From Galaxea fascicularis (lineage: Eukaryota > Cnidaria > Anthozoa > Scleractinia > Euphylliidae), in the NCBI GenBank assembly GCA_948470475.1, contig OX419342.1:583701-647700 (forward strand): DNA of 64,000 nt. Direction: 5' to 3'. Positions 63,924-64,000 of this stretch are shown here, one piece after another. Below the pieces are notes generated by a model. That model did not search any database, was not told the DNA's origin, and worked only from the letters and a program-made list of their open reading frames with translations. Positions within the stretch are counted from its first letter, which is position 1; the number at the start of each line of letters is the position of its first letter. Made by a program: the position numbers and the translations under genes.

Positions 63924-64000
63924 GTAAAGGATGCATTTGAAAATTTTGGATCTTTTTTATGTTCCAGCCCAGTTCTACAGGACTGCTTCTCAGTTAATCT

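Overview
The window is animal nuclear DNA: AT-rich, split by short GT-AG introns, with C2H2, COMM and SERTA domains and many short fold-back elements. Protein content, exon density and repeat types (a tRNA-derived SINE with a TGATTGAT tail, GGGCC-ended MITEs flanked by TAA) suggest an anthozoan cnidarian, probably a stony coral. No species can be named from the sequence alone.

Layout: (1) 1.0-2.4 kb, a SERTA-domain gene (+) behind a cluster of CRE-like sites. (2) 5.4-19.6 kb, exportin-1/XPO1 (-), reconstructed as 34 coding exons giving 1071 aa. (3) 21.2-25.1 kb, ZNF410-like seven-finger gene (+), head to head with XPO1. (4) 26.6-37.4 kb, no recognisable protein gene. It holds a repeat region with three near-identical ~558-bp tandem units and an older array of ~500-bp units, both carrying small exon-like blocks bounded by minus-strand splice signals. 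(5) 37.9-38.2 kb, a second, divergent SERTA-domain gene (-), also with an upstream CRE. (6) 40.0-42.9 kb, NAA80 actin N-acetyltransferase (-), head to head with (7) ARMT1/DUF89 (+, 43.1-46.5 kb). (8) 47.4-48.3 kb, COMMD1 (-), head to head with (9) COQ6 (+, 48.4-53.8 kb). (10) 56.4-59.6 kb, sphingosine-1-phosphate phosphatase (-). (11) 63.1 kb to the right edge, the first three coding exons of CCT4 (+).

The genes are not an operon; they serve nuclear export, transcription, actin modification, ubiquinone synthesis, sphingolipid turnover and protein folding. Their order is informative. XPO1, COMMD1 and CCT4 are neighbours on human 2p15, and ZNF410 and COQ6 are near neighbours on human 14q24.3, so the window looks like an unsplit ancestral block. 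Introns and spacers carry at least a dozen MITEs or perfect fold-backs, including two families each seen twice.

Exon limits were derived by hand from splice signals, reading phase and recalled family sequences. Reading-frame sums close for every multi-exon gene. UTR limits are not determined except where stated.
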